A stretch of DNA of 6,076 bases from an uncultured Clostridia bacterium (GTDB lineage Bacteria > Bacillota > Clostridia > Oscillospirales > Acutalibacteraceae): NCBI GenBank assembly GCA_946535695.1, contig CAMNDS010000055.1:1-6076 (forward strand). Reading direction: 5' to 3'. The stretch's first letter is position 1; each line of letters begins with the position of its first letter. Below are positions 1-5,564 of this stretch, one piece after another. The position numbers and the translations under genes are program-made. The notes beneath the pieces are model-generated. The model worked only from the letters and a program-made list of their open reading frames with translations. It searched no databases and had not been told where the DNA came from.

Positions 1-536
1 CTAGCATTACTTGCAGGAATTTTGCCTAAAAAATTATTAAATTTGTAATTTCTATTTGAAAATTTACATAAAATAGTCGTGTAATTATATTTATTATGAT
101 TTACTATTTTTTCTTGGATAATTTCAAAATTATTTTTTGATAAAAAATCGCGCAGAACATGATCATATTTTGTCGGCTGCAATATAAAGCTTTTATTTTT
201 TTTACTTTCGTTACTCCAAGTGCAGCTTTTTAAAATATTTTTTATTGTTTCGCCTCCGAGCCCGGCAATTACTATAGTCTTTGTCAAATTTTCACATACA
301 TTCAAAAGCCCGTTTGAGTAAAAAACTTTAATTTTTTTATCTAAATTATATCTTTTAATATTTTTTCTGGATTTTTCAAGTGAAAATTTATTTATATCGC
401 AAGCATATGCAAATTTTATAATTTTATTTTTTAAAAGCCATATAGGCAGCTTTGCATGGTCAGTCCCAACGTCTACGATGCTTTCGGAATTTACAAATTC
501 TGCGCAAGCCATAAGTCTTGAACTAAGTTTGAACAT
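1..536 (-). CDS. trmK: TrmK-type tRNA (adenine-22-N1)-methyltransferase, 3' end outside window
   Basis: Cytoplasmic SAM-dependent enzyme of the TrmK (YqfN) family, which methylates N1 of A22 in the tRNA D loop. I translated 178 codons by hand; the frame stays open to the left edge, so roughly the last quarter of a normal protein (about 230 residues) is missing. Visible family marks: the start MFKLSSRL (family LS.RL), SAM motif I DVGTDHAKLPI at 22-32, the acidic motif II CDIN at 46-49, SNGL at 74-77, IAGLGGETI at 90-98 and the LQP segment at 119-121. The ATG at 534-536 is chosen because it precedes the LSxRL motif; its ribosome site (GGTG) is weak. A second in-frame ATG at codon 9 would cut into that motif. 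It lies 12 bases beyond the U-run of the terminator closing the zinc-ribbon gene, so it needs read-through or its own promoter, and I see no clear one. Family assignment is confident; substrate specificity is inferred from the family. Confidence 0.9.
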   Translation of the reverse strand, partial: MFKLSSRLMACAEFVNSESIVDVGTDHAKLPIWLLKNKIIKFAYACDINKFSLEKSRKNIKRYNLDKKIKVFYSNGLLNVCENLTKTIVIAGLGGETIKNILKSCTWSNESKKNKSFILQPTKYDHVLRDFLSKNNFEIIQEKIVNHNKYNYTTILCKFSNRNYKFNNFLGKIPASNA

Positions 537-547
537 AATTCACCAAC

Positions 548-572
548 AAAAAATTCCCGGAAAAACCGGGAA
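548..572 (-). terminator. Intrinsic terminator of the zinc-ribbon transcript
   Basis: Read on the minus strand, TTCCCGG, a five-T loop and CCGGGAA form a perfect 7-bp stem (566-572 with 554-560). It is followed at once by six T (548-553). This is a textbook Rho-independent terminator, 22 bases past the zinc-ribbon stop codon. It sits in the leader of trmK, whose start codon lies only 12 bases beyond the T run, so it may also set how much read-through reaches trmK. On the plus strand the hairpin is not followed by a T run. Confidence 0.85.
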
Positions 573-594
573 GTTATAAAAATTATTTTTTTAT

Positions 595-879
595 TTACTG
601 TTCTCTCATTTTTGCAAAGCATTCGCTGCAATAAACTGGTCGATCTTCGCGTGGAGAAAATGGAACTTTAGCTTCACCACCGCAAGCCGCACAAACAGCA
701 GTATGAAATTCACGAGGGCCACCATTACGGCTAGCCTTACGTGCTGCGCGACATCCCGGACACCTTTGGGGTTCATTTTCAAAACCCTTTTCTGCATAAA
801 ATTCCTGCTCACCAGCAGTAAACACAAACTCTTTGCCACAATCTTTGCATACAAGAGTCTTATCTTGGTACGTAGACAT
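595..879 (-). CDS. Small double zinc-ribbon protein (CxxC...CxxC twice)
   Basis: A 94-residue protein with two zinc-ribbon modules. The first has C11-x2-C14 and C40-x2-C43 around a conserved FVFTAGEQEFYAEKGF stretch (residues 18-33), as in the 'probable zinc-ribbon' family common in Bacillota. The second has C63-x2-C66, exactly 17 residues, then C84-x2-C87, matching the CxxC-x17-CxxC family. All eight cysteines are present, so both modules should bind Zn. The molecular role of these proteins is not established; nucleic-acid or ribosome contact is only a guess. The ATG at 877-879 is preceded by GAGG at 887-890. By hand count, 601-780 is about 49% GC against about 18% in 1441-1560 of the neighbouring tsaB. 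That points to strong constraint or high expression. It is transcribed behind the tRNA-like element from a strong promoter and ends at a strong terminator, so it looks like an independent, probably well expressed unit. Confidence 0.88.
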   Translation of the reverse strand: MSTYQDKTLVCKDCGKEFVFTAGEQEFYAEKGFENEPQRCPGCRAARKASRNGGPREFHTAVCAACGGEAKVPFSPREDRPVYCSECFAKMREQ

Positions 880-904
880 AAAAAAACCTCACTTTACTTT
901 AAAA

Positions 905-973
905 TCCCCAAGGACGGACTTGCACCGACACCTCTGTGAAAAAACAACGCTCTGCTAGATAAGCTACTTGGGC
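905..973 (-). ncRNA. tRNA-like RNA with a shortened anticodon arm (69 nt)
   Basis: Read on the minus strand it folds by eye as a tRNA. The acceptor strand GCCCAAG (967-973) pairs with CTTGGGG (906-912) at six positions, leaving a G-G mismatch at the 1-72 pair; A905 sits at the discriminator position. The D stem is GCTT (961-964) with GAGC (949-952) and an 8-base loop. The T stem is GTCGG (925-929) with CCGTC (913-917), one T-T mismatch, and the 7-base loop TGCAAGT (918-924) keeps C56 and A58. Between them only about 14 bases are left for an anticodon arm that normally takes 17: TTGT (944-947) pairs with ACAG (934-937) around the loop TTTTTC, so no anticodon can be read with confidence. The D loop lacks the usual GG, the T loop has TG in place of TT, and no CCA is encoded (TTTT follows). 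It could be a decayed tRNA, a divergent or mis-sequenced tRNA (it contains a six-T run), or a tRNA mimic in the leader of the zinc-ribbon gene. Confidence 0.6.
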
Positions 974-1002
974 AAAATACTTGCTTCTAAATCTCAAATG
1001 TA

Positions 1003-1031
1003 ATAATATCATTCCTAAAACCGAATGTCAA
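1003..1031 (-). promoter_or_regulatory. Near-consensus sigma-A-type promoter for tRNA-like RNA and zinc-ribbon gene
   Basis: On the minus strand TTGACA (1026-1031), a 17-base spacer and TATTAT (1003-1008) form a promoter one base from consensus, with an extended -10 TG at 1010-1011. Upstream of -35, at about 1036-1062, are A and T tracts resembling an UP element. Transcription should begin near 994-996, about 22 bases before the tRNA-like element. Strength and layout resemble stable-RNA promoters. Confidence 0.85.
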
Positions 1032-1099
1032 TAGTTGAAAAATAAATTTTTTTAAATTTTTTTCGAGGAAAATTTAGTTTAGGAAATATCAGGAGATAA

Positions 1100-1786
1100 A
1101 TGTTAATCTTGGCTTTGGATACTTCGGGCGAGTCGCTATCTGTTTCGATTCTCGAAAATAAGAAAATCATAAGTAAAATTTATGTGAAAAATAAAAATTT
1201 TCACAGCGAAAAAATATTGTCTTGTACTCAGGATATTATTAAAAATTCTGGTTATGAACTTAAAAATATTGATTTATTTGCAGTATGCAACGGTCCAGGT
1301 TCTTTTACGGGCATAAGAGTCGGGATGGCTTTTATAAAAGGCATGACGTTTATGCTTGAAAAGCCATGTATCGGAATTTCGTCGCTTTTGGCACTGGCTT
1401 ATCAGTTTAAATGTTCAGAACAAGAAATAATTTATTCTTGTTTATATGCCAATCAAGACGAAATTTATTTTAATTCTTATATAAATAAAACCAAAAAAAA
1501 TAGCTTGAAAATATGTCAAAATCAGTCAGATAATTTTTTAAAAATATCTGAAATAGAAAAAAAAGCAAAAAACGAAGAAAAAAAAATAATTTTTGTTGGA
1601 AACATGGCCGAAATATGCTACAATAAAATCGCAGCAACTTGCTCTAATGTTCATAAATTTTATAACACAAACGTGGATTCAGATTACATAGGACAGGCTG
1701 CCTATGATGAGGATTCAAGCAATAATTATTTGAACAAAAAGCTTGAAGCTAATTATATAAAAAATTCCAGGGCAGAGAAAATATAA
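1100..1786 (+). CDS. tsaB: TsaB, partner protein of the t6A tRNA-modification complex
   Basis: TsaB (YeaZ) is the inactive ASKHA-fold partner of TsaD. With TsaD and TsaE it helps transfer the threonylcarbamoyl group to A37 of ANN-decoding tRNAs in the cytoplasm. The 228-residue length is normal. The N-terminal ILALDTSG strand (residues 3-10), HSEKIL at 35-40 and the hallmark GPGSFTGIRVG at 65-75 are intact, followed by the usual GISSLLALA at 92-100. The C-terminal half is diverged and rich in Lys, Asn and Ile, as expected in an AT-rich genome. The ATG at 1100 has AGGAG at 1091-1095. It is the first gene of a plus-strand cluster: rpiB begins 18 bases after its stop. Its usual neighbours tsaE, rimI and tsaD are not in the window. 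Its leader shares the 220-base gap with the divergent promoter, and no convincing plus-strand promoter was found there. Assignment is confident. Confidence 0.94.
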   Translation: MLILALDTSGESLSVSILENKKIISKIYVKNKNFHSEKILSCTQDIIKNSGYELKNIDLFAVCNGPGSFTGIRVGMAFIKGMTFMLEKPCIGISSLLALAYQFKCSEQEIIYSCLYANQDEIYFNSYINKTKKNSLKICQNQSDNFLKISEIEKKAKNEEKKIIFVGNMAEICYNKIAATCSNVHKFYNTNVDSDYIGQAAYDEDSSNNYLNKKLEANYIKNSRAEKI

Positions 1787-1790
1787 AATA

Positions 1791-1807
1791 GGGGAGGCGA
1801 TAACTTG
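1791..1807 (+). promoter_or_regulatory. Shine-Dalgarno site that fixes the TTG start of rpiB
   Basis: GGGGAGG at 1791-1797 is followed by 7 bases and TTG at 1805-1807. The strength and spacing of this site support the TTG as the true start; the family's N-terminal SDHGG motif follows from codon 10. Confidence 0.8.
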
Positions 1808-2266
1808 CAGTTTGACTTTGTTTGCATCGGGTCAGACCATGGTGGTTTCGATTTAAAACAAAAAATTAAAGAGTATCTTGAAACTCAGCAGTTTAAATTT
1901 AAAGACTTTGGAACATTTAGCAAAGAAAGTGTTGATTATGTCGATTACGCGATTTTAGTTGCTAAAGAAGTGTCAAAAAATAAAAAAAATTGCGGAATTT
2001 TATGCTGTAGTTCGGGAGTTGGTATGTCTATCGCTGCTAACAAAATATCAGGAATTCGTGCAGCACTTTGTGTTAGTAAGTTTCATGCAGAATTTTCAAG
2101 AAGACATAACAACGCTAATGTTATCTGCTTTGGACAAAAAGTCTCGTCTTTGACAGATGTTTTAAATATGATTGATATTTTTTTAAATACTGGTTTTGAG
2201 GGTGGAAGGCATAAAAATCGAGTTAATAAAATTTTAAATTTAGAAAAAACAGGAGAAAATTCATAA
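1805..2266 (+). CDS. rpiB: Ribose-5-phosphate isomerase B (RpiB/LacAB family)
   Basis: Interconverts ribose 5-phosphate and ribulose 5-phosphate in the non-oxidative pentose phosphate pathway; cytoplasmic. At 153 residues it has normal family length. Visible marks: SDHGGFDLK at 10-18 (family SDHAG), the active-site loop GILCCSSGVGMSIAANK at 64-80 with the likely catalytic base C68, IRAALC at 84-89, the phosphate-side HNNANVICFG at 101-110 and the C-terminal FEGGRHKNRV at 131-140. The loop reads C-S-S-G where most relatives have C-G-T-G. The TTG start is supported by the GGGGAGG site upstream. It sits 18 bases after tsaB, and its stop codon directly abuts the ATG of upp, so it is almost certainly cotranscribed with upp. 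The pairing rpiB-upp is common in Bacillota and fits ribose phosphate supplying PRPP for uracil salvage. A LacA/LacB galactose-6-phosphate isomerase is possible by family but unlikely here, since no tagatose-pathway genes are nearby. Confidence 0.93.
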   Translation: MQFDFVCIGSDHGGFDLKQKIKEYLETQQFKFKDFGTFSKESVDYVDYAILVAKEVSKNKKNCGILCCSSGVGMSIAANKISGIRAALCVSKFHAEFSRRHNNANVICFGQKVSSLTDVLNMIDIFLNTGFEGGRHKNRVNKILNLEKTGENS

Positions 2267-2896
2267 ATGAACATTTCTAACTTTTATTTATTAAATAATT
2301 CGCTATTGAAAAATAAAATTTCTTTGTTAAGAAATAAAAGCTGTTCTTGTGAAAATTTTAGGAGACTTGCCAAAGAAATTTCGGTTTTTTTATGCTACGA
2401 AGCTTGCAAAGATGTTAAAATGATACCATATAAACTTGAAACTCCTCTGGAAGAAACTTACGGTGTGCGTTTTCAACCTGTTACTTTTGTGTCTATTTTG
2501 AGAGCTGGCCTTGGCATGATTAGCGGCGCTCTAGAATGCATTCCGGATGCAAGCGTCGGTCATATAGGTATGTTCAGAAACGAAGAAACTTTGGAGCCAG
2601 TAAGATACTATTGTAAATTACCGAAAAATATGCATGAAAGTATTGTTTTTGTGTTAGACCCAATGCTTGCAACCGGAGGCTCGGCTTGTGATGCAATTTC
2701 TGAGGTAAAAAAAGAAGGCGCTAAAAATATAATATTTTTGTGTTTAATAGCTGCTCCTGAAGGCGTAAAAAAATTAAATAAAAATCATCCTGATGTAAAA
2801 ATTTATGCTGCCAGTCTAGATCGCGAATTAAATTCTAACGGATATATTATGCCTGGGCTTGGCGATGCCGGTGACCGTATATTTAATACAGTTTAA
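2267..2896 (+). CDS. upp: Uracil phosphoribosyltransferase
   Basis: Catalyses uracil + PRPP to UMP + diphosphate, the pyrimidine salvage step; cytoplasmic. The 209-residue length is standard for bacterial UPRT. Motifs in order: the N-terminal NKISLLRNK region (16-24), ETPLEE at 58-63, SILRAGLGM at 76-84, the ETLEPVRYYCKLP stretch ending at 119, the PRPP loop LDPMLATGGSA at 130-140, LDRELNSNGYI at 184-194 and the uracil-binding MPGLGDAGDRIF at 195-206. All key residues appear intact. The ATG follows the rpiB TAA with no gap; its ribosome site AGGAG at 2251-2255 lies inside the end of rpiB, which suggests translational coupling. It ends the tsaB-rpiB-upp cluster. No clean intrinsic terminator follows; the gap after it is AT-rich and contains a 7-bp inverted repeat without a following T run. 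Confidence 0.96.
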   Translation: MNISNFYLLNNSLLKNKISLLRNKSCSCENFRRLAKEISVFLCYEACKDVKMIPYKLETPLEETYGVRFQPVTFVSILRAGLGMISGALECIPDASVGHIGMFRNEETLEPVRYYCKLPKNMHESIVFVLDPMLATGGSACDAISEVKKEGAKNIIFLCLIAAPEGVKKLNKNHPDVKIYAASLDRELNSNGYIMPGLGDAGDRIFNTV

Positions 2897-2919
2897 TTCA
2901 AAAATTATTTTTTATTGCA

Positions 2920-2983
2920 ATGCCGAAGATAAAGATAATATAAAATAAAAAATAACAAAAAATATATTTTTCTTCATCGGCAT
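2920..2983. repeat. Inverted repeat ATGCCGA / TCGGCAT in the upp downstream gap
   Basis: ATGCCGA at 2920-2926 is the exact reverse complement of TCGGCAT at 2977-2983, and GAAGA (2925-2929) also matches TCTTC (2971-2975). The 50-base loop is almost pure A/T. Neither strand carries an immediate T run after the stem, so it is not a standard intrinsic terminator. It could still be a 3'-end stabilising structure for upp. The gap around it (2897-3004) holds no convincing gene; a 23-codon minus-strand frame that spans the repeat is discussed among the findings. Confidence 0.5.
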
Positions 2984-3004
2984 CGAAATAAAATTAAAAA
3001 AGTA

Positions 3005-3032
3005 TTGATTTTTTAAGAAAATAAATTATAAT
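3005..3032 (+). promoter_or_regulatory. Promoter of the membrane-protein/dehydratase operon
   Basis: TTGATT (3005-3010), a 16-base spacer and a perfect TATAAT (3027-3032) lie about 60 bases before the start codon of the DUF1097-like gene. Transcription would begin near 3039. A second -10-like TATTAT at 3035-3040 has no matching -35. The region is so AT-rich that chance matches are expected, hence moderate confidence. Confidence 0.6.
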
Positions 3033-3094
3033 GATATTATCTTATTTTTTAACAGCAATAGTCTAAAAAAAATTAAAAATATAAGGAGTTAAAT

Positions 3095-3703
3095 ATGGAA
3101 GATAAAGCAAATTCAGCTGAAGTAACAAGCGTAGAAGCAAAAACTCAGAATTTACCAGTTCAAGCACAGGAAAATAAAACAAAAAATCCGAGAATGCTGG
3201 CTTATAGTCTTGCGGTTGCAACAATTGTAACGGCGATGAGTGTTGCAGATTGCTTTATTGCCCCTTGTTTTTTTAAAGGTACTTCGTTTATGTGGATTGC
3301 GTTTATAAGTTGGACTTTATTTTCAGGTCAGCCAAAAAACGAAAGATTAAGAGCAATAATCGGCTACATAATCGGCTATTTTGCCGCCAACGGAATGGTC
3401 TGGCTTGCTAATAGTTTTGAAATTTTGACAAAACTGCAATCACCTGTTCTCCCGATGGGCTTTCTTGCAATCGGATTCGTATTCAACATGCTCATTGCAA
3501 TGTATGGGAACTACACAAATAAATTTCTAAATTCAATTCCGGCAATGTTTTTGGGGCTTTCATTCACTTTTTCCGGAGTTGGTGTCGGATTTAATCCGGG
3601 CAATTTATCATCACTGGCTATTATAGTTATTTATGGTATGATGGGAGTTCTTGCATGTTTCGCTTGCGATTTTTGTGCAAATAAACTCATAAAAAGTAAA
3701 TAG
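3095..3703 (+). CDS. DUF1097-like six-helix membrane protein
   Basis: A 202-residue integral membrane protein. Residues 1-33 are hydrophilic (rich in Glu, Lys, Gln, Thr, Ala) and probably cytoplasmic. Six hydrophobic segments follow at about 34-54, 64-78, 86-107, 119-138, 146-165 and 172-196, ending in a short basic tail (KLIKSK). The layout, the WIAFISWTLFSGQP segment (67-80) and the Gly-rich segment before the last helix resemble DUF1097 proteins such as Escherichia coli YcdZ, whose function is unknown; this match is from memory of the family. The N-terminal extension is longer than in YcdZ. The ATG is well supported by AAGGAG at 3083-3088 with 6-base spacing. It has its own promoter and is followed after 13 bases by the CapD-type dehydratase gene, so the two are likely cotranscribed. 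A transport or membrane-stress role would be a guess. I am confident it is a real membrane protein and less so about the family. Confidence 0.82.
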   Translation: MEDKANSAEVTSVEAKTQNLPVQAQENKTKNPRMLAYSLAVATIVTAMSVADCFIAPCFFKGTSFMWIAFISWTLFSGQPKNERLRAIIGYIIGYFAANGMVWLANSFEILTKLQSPVLPMGFLAIGFVFNMLIAMYGNYTNKFLNSIPAMFLGLSFTFSGVGVGFNPGNLSSLAIIVIYGMMGVLACFACDFCANKLIKSK

Positions 3704-3705
3704 TT

Positions 3706-3719
3706 AAGGATTTAATTTG
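3706..3719 (+). promoter_or_regulatory. Shine-Dalgarno site that fixes the TTG start of the dehydratase
   Basis: AAGGA at 3706-3710, 6 bases, then TTG at 3717-3719. The first in-frame ATG is codon 104, inside the membrane region, so an internal ATG start would delete most of the membrane anchor. TTG is therefore preferred. Confidence 0.75.
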
Positions 3720-5564
3720 AACAATTTGTACTTAAATATAAAAAAATTCAAAAAGATTTTTGTATTTATTTTCGATCTAATAATTTGGAACTTATCGTTT
3801 TATCTTACTTTTGGGATAAACAAAAATAGTTTTTCACTTTTGGGGTTTGAAAATTTATTTTTGAAGTGCTTAATATTATTAAATATTTGTTTTTCTATTA
3901 TATTTATATGTTTTAAATTATATAATAAAATCTGGCGATACGCTGACGTTGAAGACTTTTTTTATATTTGTTTTGCTGACTTTTGTTCAAATTTTGTGTT
4001 TTGTATAACTTCAGTTTTTTTTAATATGAATTTAGGAATAAGAACTTATGTTATTTTTTTGCTTATTTCTGAATTTTCAGTTTGTCTTTCGAGAATAATT
4101 TATAGAATAAATATCGTTTTAGATAAAAATTTTAATTATAATTTAAAAAGAAAAAGATTATTAATAGTCGGAGCCGGCGAAGCTTCGGCTATGGTTTTAA
4201 AAGAAATTTACAAAAAAAACGACAGTGAATATTTGCCCATTTGCATTGCAGACGACGACAGAGCAAAAATAAACAGGAGTATTTTGGGCACTAAAGTTTA
4301 TGGCTCGACTTATCAGATTCCTGAGATTTGCGAAAAAGAAAATATCGAAATTATTTTATTTTCTATTATAAATATATCGAATTCTGATAAAAGAAGAATT
4401 TTAGATATTTGCGCAAGAACTAATCTTGAAGTCCGAGTTATTCCAAAAATATACGAAACTTTTTTTTCTGAGCCATCGATAGTTCCGTCAATAAGAAACG
4501 TCGAAATCGAAGATTTACTCGGCCGCGAGCCTGTGATTTTTGATGCTAAGCAATACGGCGAATATATAATAAACAAAAATATTTTAGTGACCGGCGGCGG
4601 TGGCTCGATAGGCTCGGAGCTTTGCCGGCAAATTTATAATTTGAATCCTAACAAATTGATAATTTTAGATATTTGTGAAAACGGCGCGTATGATATCCAA
4701 CAAGAACTCATAATGAAGCATAAAAATTCAAAAATTAAGCTCGAAGTCGAAATAGCAAGTATTCGAGACAAAAATAAAATAGATTTAATTTTTAAAGAAA
4801 AAAATATTGACGTCGTTTTTCATGCAGCGGCTCATAAGCATGTCCCGTTAATGGAAACTAACCCTGAAGAAGCTATTAAAAATAACGTTTTTGGGACTTT
4901 AAATCTTGCAGTTTCTGCACAAAAATATAAAGTAAAAAAATTTGTTCTAATTTCAACTGATAAGGCTGTTAATCCTACGAGCGTAATGGGAGCTTCTAAA
5001 CGTGTTTGTGAACTTATAATTCAATTTATGGCAATGTTCAGCAAATTTACAGAATTCGTAGCAGTAAGATTCGGAAACGTTTTGGGCTCAAACGGCTCTG
5101 TGATACCGCTCTTTAAAGAACAAATTAAAAACGGCGGGCCTGTTACGGTTACACATCCTGATATAATAAGATATTTTATGACTATTCCGGAAGCTGTTTC
5201 GCTCGTTATGACTGCAGGGGCACTCGCAAAAGGCGGAGAAATTTTTGTTTTAGATATGGGCGAACCTGTTAAAATACGCGATTTGGCTGAAAATTTAATC
5301 AGACTTTCAGGATTTATTCCCAATGAAGAAATAAAAATAGAATTTATTGGCATAAGACCGGGTGAAAAATTATTCGAAGAGCTCTTAATTTCAGACGAAA
5401 ACTGTAAAAAAACTGAAAATAATAAAATTTATATCGAAAAACCAGCTGAATTTAATATAAAATTTTTCCAAAAAAACATGAAACTATTACATAACGCAAG
5501 TTACAAAAATAACGGCGGCGAAATAAGAAAAATACTTGCTGACTTTGTCGGATTAATTATTTAG
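3717..5564 (+). CDS. Membrane-anchored nucleotide-sugar dehydratase/epimerase (CapD/FlaA1/WbpM family)
   Basis: Polysaccharide-biosynthesis protein of 615 residues, full length for the large membrane-bound class, which converts UDP-N-acetylhexosamines (typically by 4,6-dehydration) for capsule, O-antigen or glycoprotein glycans. Four hydrophobic segments lie at about 13-33, 48-68, 80-101 and 108-127. A CoA-binding-like Rossmann domain starts at LLIVGAGEAS (148-157). The catalytic extended-SDR domain begins with the NAD(P) motif ILVTGGGGSIGSE (289-301), then HAAAHKHVPLME (369-380), STDKAVNPTS (413-422), MGASK (424-428), RFGNVLGSNGSV (451-462) and IGIRPGEKLFEELL (545-558). The triad reads S413, M424, K428; Met in place of Tyr is the known SMK variant of the WbpM-like members, so the enzyme is probably active. 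The exact sugar cannot be read from sequence. It is translated from TTG after AAGGA, 13 bases behind the DUF1097-like gene. Its end overlaps the convergent right-edge gene by 12 bases. No glycosyltransferase or aminotransferase partner is in view. Confidence 0.93.
   Translation: MNNLYLNIKKFKKIFVFIFDLIIWNLSFYLTFGINKNSFSLLGFENLFLKCLILLNICFSIIFICFKLYNKIWRYADVEDFFYICFADFCSNFVFCITSVFFNMNLGIRTYVIFLLISEFSVCLSRIIYRINIVLDKNFNYNLKRKRLLIVGAGEASAMVLKEIYKKNDSEYLPICIADDDRAKINRSILGTKVYGSTYQIPEICEKENIEIILFSIINISNSDKRRILDICARTNLEVRVIPKIYETFFSEPSIVPSIRNVEIEDLLGREPVIFDAKQYGEYIINKNILVTGGGGSIGSELCRQIYNLNPNKLIILDICENGAYDIQQELIMKHKNSKIKLEVEIASIRDKNKIDLIFKEKNIDVVFHAAAHKHVPLMETNPEEAIKNNVFGTLNLAVSAQKYKVKKFVLISTDKAVNPTSVMGASKRVCELIIQFMAMFSKFTEFVAVRFGNVLGSNGSVIPLFKEQIKNGGPVTVTHPDIIRYFMTIPEAVSLVMTAGALAKGGEIFVLDMGEPVKIRDLAENLIRLSGFIPNEEIKIEFIGIRPGEKLFEELLISDENCKKTENNKIYIEKPAEFNIKFFQKNMKLLHNASYKNNGGEIRKILADFVGLII

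Noticed and set aside
606..854. Second minus-strand open frame inside the zinc-ribbon gene
   Set aside because: It is a shifted-frame shadow of the zinc-ribbon gene, whose own frame has eight ordered cysteines and a good ribosome site.
703..939. Plus-strand open frame of 78 codons opposite the zinc-ribbon gene and tRNA-like element
   Set aside because: It is the antisense of a well-supported gene and of a structured RNA; it has no ribosome site and no recognisable motif. Its end (DGLAPTPL) is a typical spurious translation of an antisense tRNA T arm.
905..973. Interpretation of the tRNA-like element as a cobalamin riboswitch fragment because of GGTGCAAGTCC
   Set aside because: The stretch resembles part of such riboswitches, but the surrounding arms fit a tRNA fold, the element is far too short, and no cobalamin-related gene follows.
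1035..1080. Possible plus-strand promoter for tsaB (TTGAAA at 1035-1040)
   Set aside because: No -10 hexamer falls at 16-18 bases; the correct positions are runs of T. Transcription of the operon must start from something I cannot identify here.
2920..2983. Inverted repeat considered as the upp terminator
   Set aside because: The loop is 50 bases, the stem only 7 bp and no T run follows on the plus strand, so it is listed only as an inverted repeat.
4313..4576. Minus-strand open frame of 87 codons inside the dehydratase gene
   Set aside because: Antisense shadow of a strongly conserved enzyme, with no ribosome site or family motif. The similar frame at 5021-5353 is rejected for the same reason.
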